Positions 1-10,700 of a stretch of DNA of 64,000 nucleotides are shown here, in pieces. Origin of the DNA: Otatea glauca (Eukaryota; Streptophyta; Magnoliopsida; Poales; Poaceae); NCBI GenBank assembly GCA_036346275.1, contig CM070727.1, forward strand, positions 7,245,760 to 7,309,759, written 5' to 3'. Under the pieces are notes generated by a model, which was not told the origin of the DNA, made no database searches, and saw nothing but the letters and a program-made list of their open reading frames with translations. The number at the start of each line of letters is the position of its first letter. The stretch's first letter is position 1. A program made the position numbers and the translations under genes.

Positions 1-6
1 TAGCAG

Positions 7-300
7 GTGGACAACAAGGGCAGGTTCGACTTCGCGTTCGTGGACGCGGACAAGGTGAACTTCCTCAACTACCACGAGCGGCTGCTGCAGCTGGTCAGGG
101 TCGGGGGCCTCATCGCCTACGACAACACGCTGTGGGGCGGCTCCGTGGCAGCGCCCGCCGACGAGCCGCTCTCGGAGCGGGACCGCGCGCTCGCGGGGCT
201 CGCCAGGAAGTTCAACGCGGCGATGGCCAACGACCGCCGCGTTCAGGTGTGCCAGCTCGCGATCGCCGACGGGGTCATGCTGTGCCGCCGCGTCGCCTGA
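7..300 (+). CDS. Caffeoyl-CoA O-methyltransferase family, C-terminal exon (partial)
   Basis: This is the last exon of a class I SAM-dependent O-methyltransferase of the CCoAOMT family. These enzymes methylate the 3- or 5-hydroxyl of caffeoyl-CoA or related phenylpropanoids, in lignin or flavonoid metabolism, and act in the cytosol. Visible motifs are FVDADK, whose aspartates bind the divalent cation, then NYHERLLQLVRVGGLI, then AYDNTLWGGSV with the second metal-binding Asp-Asn pair, and a C-terminal DGVMLCRRVA. The in-frame TAG at 1-3 and CAG at 4-6 fit an intron acceptor, so the exon starts at 4 or 7 and the SAM-binding N-terminal half lies outside the window. The Ala/Arg-rich stretch after GGSV departs from the lignin-type CCoAOMTs, so this may be a CCoAOMT-like paralogue with a different substrate. 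TGA is at 298-300. Confidence 0.9.
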   Translation: MDNKGRFDFAFVDADKVNFLNYHERLLQLVRVGGLIAYDNTLWGGSVAAPADEPLSERDRALAGLARKFNAAMANDRRVQVCQLAIADGVMLCRRVA

Positions 301-1453
301 TCGGTGGCATGAGCGTCGCTTGACTGTCCGTCTCAAAAGATCGCCAAAACTGTGACACTGGTATGGTCTGGATAACCACCGTGGGTTCCAATAATAACGA
401 GTAGAGCACTGGACGGGTGGCGTTTGTTTCTGTGTGTCTACAGCGTTGATTTGCTCGTGCTCGCCGTCTCATGCCATGTCGCCTAGCTTAGTCTGTACGT
501 ACATTCCAAGATGAAAAACGAAGGGTGGCAATCGGCAACGCCGCGACGCCCGTGGCACATAGGCGCTCCGCGCACAGGCGAGGCGTTATTCGAAATGGAT
601 GATGTGTGGCACAGAGCCTGCAGCGGATGGATCGAGTCAAGTGACCTAGCAATCCACGTATTCGTCAACGGGTTCTAGCGACCTATTTTTAAAAAATAAA
701 CAAGAAAAGTGGAAATACGTAATTTTTTCCTAGAAATATCCGTCGGATCAAATTTCACACGGCGCAGCGTCGCGCGACCGAATTTTTCAAATTTCGTACG
801 ACGCAGCGTAGCGCGTGACATTAGCTAGTTAGTATCATACTGTACTCGAGAGAAAAGTACCTAAATGCCCTTTCTTTAAGGGCGTGAGGGGCAAGATGTT
901 GAGCCGTCTCTCCCTCTCCGCGACATATATGATCTCAAGGTCACTTGTAACTTGTAAGGGGTTCCTATCTCTTTCATTTTATTCGATCACCACTCAATAG
1001 ACTCACTGTTGGCTCCTCTACACATATGTTTGCAGAAGCGTTGCAACCATTCTACATGCCCTTGGGTGCAAACCAACACATCATGCACGAAATTTCAGTT
1101 ACAATCGTAAGGTTAAAAAATTCACTGGGTTTTAAGAGAAAAGAGCTGAACTACTAATTTTAGCTGATCGGCAAGAAAAATTGGTCATATTACGTAATCA
1201 TGTGCAGAAGATACCATCATAGAAAAGGCTGCAAAGAACGCGACCATAGCGGTAAGGAGAGGGAGGGAAACTACACATTTCTGGTTTCTTTACTCTGTTT
1301 CCTCTCGTCTTCCACTCCCTGGATCTCCAAGATCGAGTCCGAGAATCCCCGATCCCCAGAGCCCCACCATGCGCTCCCACCAATCCCAAGAACTCGTGTC
1401 TCGCGCTTTCCGATCAGTTCCGTGATCCCATCCACCTTCCAAAGCCGCGGCCT
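301..1453. other. Intergenic region and probable 5' UTR of the WIP gene
   Basis: No gene is seen. Two similar GC-rich motifs, around 760-776 and 797-815, sit in AT-rich sequence and resemble grass repeat ends (see findings). Roughly 1290-1453 is pyrimidine-rich and lies directly before the start codons of the next gene, so it is probably 5' UTR. No convincing TATA box was assigned. Confidence 0.4.
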
Positions 1454-1477
1454 TTGATGCCAATCGCGGTGGCCGGC

Positions 1478-4268
1478 ATGGATTCCGGCGCCAACAGCAC
1501 AAACTCTGCCGGCGAATCGGTCGCCGAGTCGCCGGCGCCGGCTTCCCCGCCGAGCTATCCGGCCGACGCGGTCACCAAAGGCCGTGGTCTCCGCCGGTGG
1601 CGTCGTATCCCCCGCGAGCACCACAGCGAGGGCTCCCCCACCGGCCCCGTTGCCGCCGCAGGTGCTGATGAGGACTTGGCGCAGCTCCACAAGCGCCGTC
1701 TCCCCCTCACCGCGGACGGGCCTAAGGGGAAACAAGACGCGGCCGCCGAGGAGGAGAGCCCGGTAGCATCCGTCCAGTCCAGCTTCGCGCCACCGGAGGT
1801 GTCCCTGTCGCCGGCTCCGACTAAGCTGGACCCGGATCTTGGCCTCCTAATCGCCTCCGCCGGCTTCTCGGTGGGCGCCGGCGGCGCCGAGTCGGACAAC
1901 AGCGACGACCGAACCAGCAAGTCGTCCACCGCGCTCCCTCGCCACGACTTCTCGCTCGGCGGCCTCGGCCGCGAGCGCGACAGGGCGCGGTCCCGCGCCC
2001 ACGGCGCCGCCGCTCACAGCAAGAACCTCCGCGCTGCTCTCGCGCGCGGCGCTGGTGCGCGCGCTCCCGCTGTAGCCACCTCCACGGTGGAAGCGGAGAA
2101 CTCGCGCTCCAGTGTGGAGTCCAACTTCCGAAGCTCCAGCGCGGCTCACGCACTCCAATCCAGTGCTGGCATCAGCAGCGATGTCGTTCACAAGTCTCTG
2201 TACACTGACGGCGAGCACAGTGACGAGGAACTTCCAAGTGAGGAAGTGCGATCTGCAGCAGGAGGTTTCTATAAGGAGAATGGGTGTGTAGTCGGGAGAT
2301 TGGTAATGGGGAATGGTGATTCCGACGACAATAATCATGTCTTTGATGAAGGGAGTGTCGGCAAGGGTGAGAATGGAGGGATTCATTCAGGTCTTTATCC
2401 GTATGTCGAATCTATTGCGTTTCTTCAGTCAGCACAAGAAGCACTTGAGAATGGTATTATTGAATTCCCCCTTATTTTTGCTTAATTGCTTGAACACAAC
2501 AGTACTCCAAGCTTGTTCCATTTGATGGTGATGGCATGTTACTGAAATTCTGCTCATCGCATTCTCATAAGATTGAACACATGAAATTGTTAATTTTTCT
2601 TTTGCTATTTGCTTAATGGAATAATCTAATAATCGTAATTGACTCATTGTTCATGAGTATTTGTTCGGCATGAAGCAGCATTTCATATTTGCTACTTGCT
2701 AGCTTAGAGGGTGAAGTTCAGAATCTCCAGATTACTACGAACTGTGTTTGTTTCAGCTATTGCATTTTGAGATTTATTAGTTCAGTTACCTAAAGTGACC
2801 CACTTATTTAGCTGGAAAGAAATGAACAATTGTTTTATTATAGTGATCAATGATTTGAGGGACAATGTATAAATGCATGATGCTTGTAGAGGAATACAAT
2901 ATACTAATTTTTTTGACAAATTTATTTCACAGTGGAATCATGCTTCTTTCATAGCAAGTGGTGGTTAATTAAATAAAGAAACACTTTTGAATGAGTTTGC
3001 TCCCAAAGAAAAACTTTGTCAAACCTTGTATGGAACTTAAGTCGCATTATGTGATGATATCCTGCCAAAATGGTCTTTGCTGATATTATATTTTATTTTT
3101 AGACTTAGTTGTGAGATGAATAGGTCAAGGTGATTAAAAGGAATATGATTTGTTGCCATTTTGACACATCACACTATCACAGCCAACAAACTTTTAATTT
3201 GTGAAATGATCAATGGCTTGGTGCTGTGGCGTATAATTACCAGAAAATGTTGACTTGCCCGTTTTGTGAGAAAAAGAAGTCTCTCCTGAGTTTCGCATGT
3301 GATGTAGCGTTCAGGGTTTAAAATCATTTCATCTAAGAATTAAGTGACCCGATTCATCTCCTAGTTCGAAGAATCATTTGTTGTATTCTGCTAGCTTTCC
3401 AAGTGAATCCTTTATAGCATAAAAGGTACGAATATATGCTGGCCCTGCATGTTCTGAGAAGTTTCCTTAGTCCATTTCCTGTTATAAATTTGTGGGTGAT
3501 GTGTTGCCGTGTGACTGCCGCATAGTCATACCACCCCCATCATATTTTTTATGATCTATTGATAACATGAAATCTACTTTTGCCCCAGTCAAAGTGTTTT
3601 TCTTATAAATATTTTCCTCTAAACGTTTTACAGAGATCCAAAAGTTTGTGGAAATCAGGAAAGAAACCAGTGATAATTCCATGACCAACTACAGTGAAAA
3701 TGAACCCAATCGTGTAGAATCTGCAGAAGAACTAAGTGAAAAGTTCAAGCTTCTCGAGTCCAAGCTGCAAGAAGCTTCTGCACTCATCAATGAGAAGGAT
3801 TCAAGAATACTTGAACTCAATGCACTCAATCACACACAACCAATGGAAGCTGCGCAATGCAATGGCAATCTTCTGTCTCTGCAGTCTGATATCGATCTAC
3901 TGCTTATGGAGAAGATGGAAGCAGAGATTGAATGCTTCATCCTGACAAGAGCTTCAGAAGCTTGGCAACCTTTGACCAAGAATCATGGTACTCTCTATGA
4001 GGTGCAGAAATCTCTGCCTGATGATAACAAACAGTTGAAAGTTCAGCTACGGCACACCGAGAACAGGGCAATGATGCTAGAGGAGATGGTGGAGAAGCTA
4101 GAGGCGCAGTGCAAAGAGCTCTCTAATACGTCAGAAGTCCTGAAACTGCAGGCTAGAACAAGTAGAGCTTCACTGCTTTGTTCCATCCAGGTAATTCTGC
4201 TGTGCATCGCCTTAGGGACCTTCATCGTGAGGTTATTGCCCTCTTCTCCAGAGTTTGTACCTACTTGA
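1478..4268 (+). CDS. WPP domain-interacting protein (WIP-type plant KASH protein)
   Basis: This is an outer nuclear membrane protein of the plant LINC complex. WIPs bind RanGAP/WIT proteins on the cytoplasmic side and SUN proteins in the perinuclear space. There are two exons. Exon 1 ends at 2453 (GAGAATG before GTATTA) and exon 2 runs 3634-4268 after TTTTACAG. The junction rebuilds a Glu codon in phase and gives ALENEIQKFVEIRKE. The N-terminal part is low-complexity, with a basic KGRGLRRWRRIPRE motif typical of WIPs. Exon 2 encodes coiled coil (about 1.5 kb downstream of the start in the genome) rich in E, K and L. A single C-terminal membrane span, around SIQVILLCIALGTFIVRLL, is followed by a nine-residue luminal tail ending FVPT, the plant KASH signature. 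An ATG at 1454 would add eight residues; 1478 (MDSGAN) is preferred because WIPs usually begin MD. Length is 536 aa from 1478. The intron is 1180 bp. Confidence 0.9.
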
Positions 4269-4752
4269 GGTTAGCAAAATTATCTGGCAATGAGCCTTTG
4301 TGTAGCCATTCTTGAAAAATTATTTCTTGTAATTTATTAGGCATTGATCGCCTTATAAATTTTCAATTTGTAACACAAACTTGATTTTGCTAGTAATCTG
4401 TTCGTTGAAAATCTGCTTCCTGGTTATCTGGATTGTGGAAATATTAATGTTACTAAATCAATGGAAATTGGAAATGAAATTCCATCATCCCGGTGTTCAT
4501 GCTGACATCTTCTCTGCTGTTTTATGCGTGTATTGCATGCCATGAAGCAGTATAATATATAAACTGGGCTATGCAACACATACTGAAAATAACTGAAGAC
4601 AAAGACAGAGAAATATCAAACTGACAAATTCTTGTGGCCAATATACACACGCGCTTGCACTACTTGTCCAAATTGATTAATTTTTCACCATCTCACATAC
4701 ATCACCACGTAGAACCAAGCATGACAGATTACAAGCTCCGGCTAGCACGAGA
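4269..4752. other. Convergent 3' region between WIP and psaG
   Basis: AT-rich sequence holding the 3' UTRs of two convergent genes. No further coding signal is seen. Confidence 0.5.
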
Positions 4753-5184
4753 TCAGAAGAAGTTGGGGTCGTATCCGTTGCTGCAGGTGGCGAGGATGTA
4801 GTAGGCGACGATGTGGCCGAGGGAGCCCCAGGCGAGGACATCGACGAGGTTGAAGCCGACGGGGTCGTTGGACTTGAGCAATCCGGCGTACTCCTTGGCG
4901 CGCTCATCGCCGGCCTCGAAGTGCGTTTTGCCGTTCTGCGCGGGCACCTGCTTGGCCACGTTCTCCCGCTGGAAGTTGAAGAAGACGAAGCGGCCCAGGA
5001 AGAGCGACAGCCCCGTGCTGAGGCTGATCACCACCGACGTGTTCAGCTCGGCCCTCGCCGCCACGGACCGCCTCGCCGTCGGCGTGGCCCTGAACGAGAC
5101 CGAGGAGCGCGCCCGCGGGGACGGCGCCAGGCGGAGCCCGGCCACGGACGGCGGGGACAGCACGGCGGCGGTCGAGGTGGCCAT
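4753..5184 (-). CDS. psaG: Photosystem I reaction centre subunit V, chloroplast precursor (PsaG)
   Basis: PsaG is a nuclear-encoded thylakoid protein that stabilises photosystem I and contacts the LHCI antenna. The gene is a single intronless exon of 143 aa. Residues 1 to about 45 form a Ser/Arg/Ala-rich chloroplast transit peptide, beginning MATSTAAVLSPP and ending near ARAELNTS. The mature part of about 98 aa has two membrane spans, around VVISLSTGLSLFLGRFVFF and VDVLAWGSLGHIVAYYIL. A stromal loop between them carries FNFQRENVAKQVP, KTHFEAGDERAKEYA and LKSNDPVGF. It ends NGYDPNFF. Length and order match PsaG of other plants. A TATA box lies about 90 bp upstream of the start codon. The 3' end faces the WIP gene. 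Confidence 0.97.
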   Translation of the reverse strand: MATSTAAVLSPPSVAGLRLAPSPRARSSVSFRATPTARRSVAARAELNTSVVISLSTGLSLFLGRFVFFNFQRENVAKQVPAQNGKTHFEAGDERAKEYAGLLKSNDPVGFNLVDVLAWGSLGHIVAYYILATCSNGYDPNFF

Positions 5185-5273
5185 AACTCGCTCCCTGCGT
5201 TTCTTGGAGCTTCAAGCCTTGCGAGCGTTCTTGATGACCTAGGTAGCTACGTGTTATTTGTTAATGAAGTTGG

Positions 5274-5280
5274 GTATATA
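5274..5280 (-). promoter_or_regulatory. TATA box of psaG
   Basis: On the minus strand the sequence reads TATATAC about 90 bp before the psaG ATG, a normal spacing for a plant core promoter with a short 5' UTR. Confidence 0.6.
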
Positions 5281-5299
5281 GGGGAGTGGTGACGTCGAA

Positions 5300-6017
5300 G
5301 ATATGGTGCGGGCGCGGGAATGCGAGGTTCGTGGTTGAGCGGAGGAGGATCTCGTGGTGTCCCCATGGAGTGCGGCCATTGGAGGGTGCCGGATAAGGTA
5401 CATCTAAGCCACAACTTCTTTTTTTTTCCCTTCAGACTTCAGTGCTGTATCTCACTATCTTGTGCCTTTGGATGGTTACTTGGTTGGTCAGGAAGTCAGG
5501 GTGAATGCAGTGGCTGTGAAAATTAGTCACATTGCAACCAGGGGAAGAGTTTTGACCTAAAACAGGTGGTTATTTTGGCCTTGTCCAGATTGATTAATCA
5601 GACAGTTCAATGCGCCACATGTTTTAGTTTGAGGTATTCAGAGTTCAGGCATATCATTTTGGTTTGCGTTGAGGTTTATACGCTGAGAGAAATCCCTGCG
5701 AGAATTTTTTAGTATGTTTGGCAAGAGCGAATTAACAAGGAATTGTACGTGTGACTTGGTAGCTAGCAGTCAGTCCATGAAGACTACTTTGTCAAACCCT
5801 TGTGACAACAGCATGGTATCATATACGTTTCAGGTTTCAACAAAATTTACCATCGACAACAGCTAAAAGGACAGGTTAATTGGTTAATTACGGCCCTGTG
5901 CAGAATTCAGATATACAAATATGACTGCAAACTCTTGCATATGCAGCAGCAAGTGTAGCACAAGCACAGTTGGTTACAGTTACAGGCTCATTGATCAGAA
6001 TGACCAGCCGGGTCTCA
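5300..6017. other. Intergenic, psaG promoter side and LLG 3' side
   Basis: No coding region is supported. The right part should hold the LLG 3' UTR and the left part the upstream regulatory DNA of psaG. No repeat was recognised. Confidence 0.4.
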
Positions 6018-6780
6018 TCAAGACATCAGCATGGACACGGACAAGGCGGCGACGGTGGCCGCGACGGCGGCCGCCGGAGCGCCGCCGGTAGCGGCTGCGC
6101 TGGAGGCCTGCTGCCCTGGCTGGACCTGAGGGGTGTCCTCGGGACAGGCGAGGCCGTTGTTGCCTTCTTTGCAGGTGTTGGCGAAGAGGCCCGGCGGGTA
6201 CTTGCCGTAGAGGTTGATGTAGCTGAACATGGTGGTGGCGCAGTTGGTGGTGACGTCGTTGATGTAGCTGGTGTACGGGCACGCGAAGTCCTTGAGCGCC
6301 GTGCAGCACAGCGACGGCGGGTACAGGGGCCCCTTGCACCGGCTCGTGATCACGGTGTAGTTCGCGCCCTCGAAGCTCACCGGGCAATCTGCCGCGAAAA
6401 CCAAACGAAAACCCGTATCAGGCAGTGGCTGCGCATGCTCAATTAAATCAGACGGATCAAGAGTACGTGAACACAGATAGATCAAGAGATGCAGGGTACG
6501 GATGAATCTTATACGGGGAGAGCACAAAGATTTACTACCTTTCTTGGCCTGCAGCAAGCTCCGGCCGGTGGTGTCGTGCGCGAGCAGCGCGCCATCTGCA
6601 TCCACACGGCAAAACGGCCGTCAAATCAAACTAAGGAACAAAATCGGGACCACATTTCAAGATAAAAAGCGTCGTCCTAACGGGCGGCCGTGACCGACTT
6701 GAGATGAATCCTGCGGCAGCGAAACCGACGGCGGCGGCGAGCACGGCCGCGCGCAGCGCCAGGCCCCTGTCCAGACCCAT
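6018..6780 (-). CDS. LORELEI-like GPI-anchored protein (LLG)
   Basis: LLG proteins are GPI-anchored chaperones and co-receptors for FERONIA-type receptor kinases, recognising RALF peptides at the plasma membrane. There are three exons: 6699-6780, 6539-6595 and 6388 down to 6018. Phases match at both junctions, giving a 169-aa protein. The N-terminal signal peptide (MGLDRGLALRAAVLAA, then an Ala/Gly-rich core) leads to FISNGALLAHD and TGRSLLQAKK. Exon 3 carries the conserved Cys-rich domain: DCPVSFEGANYTVITSRCKG, then PPSLCCTALKDFACPY, NDVTTNCATTMFSYINLYGK and PPGLFANTCKEG. The C-terminus is a small-residue linker plus a hydrophobic tail ending SVSMLMS, a GPI-attachment signal. The introns are short (150 and 103 bp). 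No defect is seen. Confidence 0.93.
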
Positions 6781-7771
6781 TCTCGACCGCGCTGCTCTCT
6801 CCCTCCTCCCTGACCGAACCTTCTTCCCAGGCCGCCCCTTCCGGTCTCCGGGGCAATCGAAAGCGAGGGAGAGGGTGGCAATGGGCGTACGACACGGTGA
6901 GGAAAGGTTAATCGGCGCGGTGGCACGTGCGGCGGGCGGAGAGGCGAAGCGAGGAAGCGCGCAGCCGAGTCAAATGGAGGGAGCGTTTAAAAATAGGTGG
7001 TAGTTTGGACGGTCAGAAACTCCAAGGGCTGGATCACAACTCTACCACAGCCCAAGACCGGTCCAGGCCCCAGCCAGCTGACATGCCTACTTGTCTACTT
7101 TTCTTTTTCCTTTTCCGGATTTGATCTCGTGATCTTTCTATTTCCATGCCTCTCAGACAGCCAACTGCACCCCGAAAGCATGTAAGATAGAAAGGATGAC
7201 TATATATAGACAGTATAAAATACTATCATATCATATCATATGAGTTATTATTTATGATAACACATTTTTATGGCATAATTAAAACATTATAGAATTTTAT
7301 TGAGACAACTTTAAGATAACATGAAAGAGTATATAGACAGCAAATGTCTCTACTAATGTGATAGTACATGCTATGAATGGAAAAAAAAAAAGATAAAGCG
7401 CACCATCAGACGAGAAAGAGAGAGAGAAACCATGCCATTTCAGCGAAAATTTTATCGCATCAAAAGCAGAATTTACATGGAGATTAGGAGCAGAAAGCTA
7501 CAGACCTAGCCATTTCAGCGATGGAGTCATGCACGGAGACCACAGAAAGCAGCGCTGACCTTAGGCGAGGTTCACTGAGGGAGAAGAGGAGATTCGGGCT
7601 CATAACTACAAAAAGGGATTGGCATGCTGCGACGCAGCAAAAGCCAGCAACAGAGCAGAGCGATCGTTTTGTGCACGGTGCTGAAGAGGTCGAGTCAAAA
7701 ATGGCACTGGCCGCTTCGGTCTGCGTGGTCAATGAATCCAGGGAGCACACGGTGTGATAATCACATTCGTC
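6781..7771. other. LLG promoter region and 3' flank of the Sec14-nodulin gene
   Basis: The first 250 bp are GC-rich and probably hold the LLG 5' UTR and promoter. The rest is AT-rich with a poly(A) tract near 7380-7392, a short GA-rich run near 7420, and presumably the 3' UTR of the next gene. No further gene is supported. Confidence 0.4.
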
Positions 7772-10700
7772 TTATGAACAGAACAATCTCCTCTGCAGAG
7801 GCAATCAAGTGATATATAGTTCAGTTTCATCAGATACGTTCCATTCACATGCCTACACAGAAACATAAGTTTATGGGTGACTTACCCTGACACTGGACGA
7901 CGACTGGTACTGCAGAGCTTCCAATGTCTCCACCATTCCCATCTGCTTCAGCACGGTCGCGTGCAGGACCTAATGGGAAATGCATCAGGGGTTAGAACTG
8001 TAAGAGAAACGTTAGGCATGGTTCCATGTTGTCTGATCGATTGAACAAATATATGTAGAAACACACGCTAAAAGATCTACAAGGTTAGGTGACCATGAGT
8101 CCATGGTCAAACACCAGTGAAAAACACAGGTGGGGATCGGGGAAGCATGATGAAAAATTATAATAGTACAGGAAGGTAGAAAATAAAAATCATTTATCAA
8201 TCCAGATGTCTATCAGGTATAAGAGGTATCTTGGTCACGAGAGTGGGGCAAACCTAAAATGTTTGTTCTCTCAACCATTTGCCATTTTAAAATGTCCGCA
8301 AGGCAAATACTAGAAAGGCCTCCTGAGCCGCTCCCACAGGGCGACTCGGGAGGCGACTCCAGTGCCTTCGAAAGCCCCAAACTGCCGTGCTCCTCCACTC
8401 GCTGCCGCCGCTGGCCGGCAGCGGTGGCGGGCTCTACCATAGCATCCTCTCTTTCCAACCTCTTCCGTCCCCTCTCTAGCTCTACACGGTGCCAGTAGAG
8501 GAGGCGGCTGTCGTCTCCGCTGCTTGGCAGCTTGGATGTGGCGACAAGCGGCGGAGATGGCGCAGCTGGTGATGAAGACACACAAGGACCATCGCGCGTG
8601 CCAACAAGCTTGCCGTGTGCCGAGCGGTTGCAGATCAAGGTGATGTAGTTCCAGATCTAGGGTGCCCCTCGAGAACCCTGCGAGCCCGTCTAGCGCGACG
8701 GTGGTGACAAGGGATGGGAGCAGGTTGACGGCGCTGTGGATGGTGCTCAAGATTGGCCAGAGCCACGGCGGCAACAGGTCCCTCACCCCTCGCCCAGAAC
8801 GGACCTCAGCCCCGCCACCTCGGCCCGCGGCGGGCCCAAAGCCAGGACTTTGGTGGATCGGTGGTCGAAGTAGGCGCCGTGAGCCGATGAGCCGGAGAAG
8901 GGGTCGGCGGTGCAGCCCCTGGTCAGATCTATTCGGATCCACTCGAGTCCTTCCTCCTTCCAGCATCAGGAGTAGTGGCCTAACGCGAGGGTAGACGGTG
9001 GAGGAAGTTCCTACCGACCAGCGTGTCGACTTTGAGAGCGGCGTGGGGTTTGACGATTGATGTTGATGGCGATGTGGGGGGATGGTGTGCATCAACACAG
9101 CAATTGCCGATGAGGTTGTGATGTTTGGATCGACGAGCTGAAGGCGTGTGTTTAGGACCAACAGGTGGAGGAAGGGGCATCGTCGGGGGTGGCGAAGAGG
9201 TCCGATGAGAGGCGTGGGAAGATGGAGCCCGGTGGGATCAAGAAGGCGCTCACAGCCGGAGGGAAGGTAATGTAGCTCGGGGAGGGCAACAGCGACCACG
9301 GCGGTGTACAGCGGTACACAAGGTCGCGCGGGGGCCCCGGGTCAGGGCGTTTCACCATGGTGGTGGTGTGTGTTGTTGCAGGAGTCGCGTGTCAACAGTT
9401 GATCGGCGTCAAACCCCAGGTAGCGAGTAGGGGTGGTTGTGTATGTGGCAGTGGTGCGTCCGTGGATGGCGCAGCAGTGTGTAGGTGTTTGGCGTATGTC
9501 GCCTAGTTGCTGTAATTGGTGTAACTTCCTCTCCGGAGACTGTTATTTTCTCTTCTCCTGAAATGAATGGCAGAGCTCCTGCCCTTAGTTTCAAAAAAAA
9601 ATGTCCGCAAGGCCAAAGACCGAGTGAAAGACCATGTGGAGGTCTATCCATGTTTGTGATGAGTTATTGACAGTGTTTGAGTATGTGGTGCTCAAGTTTG
9701 AGTTTGTTTTTCAATTCTATTTTGAATTTGAAACAATTTGAGGTGCTGTCAAGTCAGGGCGGCACTACCGGCTTGGGAGTAGCGGTAGTGCCAGCCTATC
9801 AAAGCTACCGGCCTTGGGAGTGGTAGTCTTTTTCCAGAGAGGTGTTTTTCTCTAGGGTTGAGTGTGAGTGGCACACCAACCATGTGAGAGCGGTAGTACC
9901 GGGGGTGCGGTACTATCAGCCTCCAGTGACAGTAGTTATCTACCAGAGAGGGTCTCTCAGGGAATTTACAGGGCGAACGACACTACCGGTTACTTGAGAA
10001 AGGTAGTACCGGTGGTGCAGTACTACCGGACCCAAGAGGCGTAGTACCGACTTTCCAACGTCTTGAGCTTAATATTTGTATTAATTGTTGATTAATACAT
10101 ATTATTGTGAACAGTACTATGTGATGTGTTTCTTGTCTGTGTTGGTTGCAGGACTTCAGGGCTAAGTCATGTTGGGGCGAAGGCAAGACTGGGACTAGGC
10201 TAGAAGAGCTGAGGTCTAGAACGGTCAAAGGACGCCGGAAGATGATTGAGACCAGGAAGTGGTTGCAAACCGAAAAGATAAGGAACCGGAGCGTGATGCA
10301 CTGGTGGACATGGTGGGCAACGGCATGGACTGGGACTAAGCTTAGGGAGGAGTTGAGGTCCAGAACAGTCGAAGAAGCCGGTGTCGTCATGGTGAAGCGA
10401 AAAAATACACGTGGCGGTCAAGTGACTTGGGCCCGTTTGCAAGCGAGGACAGTTCGGGAGAGTCCAGATGCGTGAAAGGTTTGGCGGGAAGTCATTGGGG
10501 CTACGTGGAAAGCACGAAGCATGGCAATACTTCGAGGAAAAGGAAGGCCGGTCATTGAGGCAATTAGTAATTTGTCCAATACCAGCGGTCGAGGCGGTGG
10601 TGGCCTAAGTGGTTTAGGTCACGCCAAAGTGGTGTTGGACACAAATTTGGGCTCGCGGAGCGGAGTTGGCGTCAATGTAATAGCTGCTTTGAGAAGCACG

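Noticed and set aside
8310..9299. Long minus-strand open frame in the Sec14 intron
   Set aside because: It lies wholly inside the LINE-type insertion, is rich in Pro, Arg and Leu, and has no recognisable domain.
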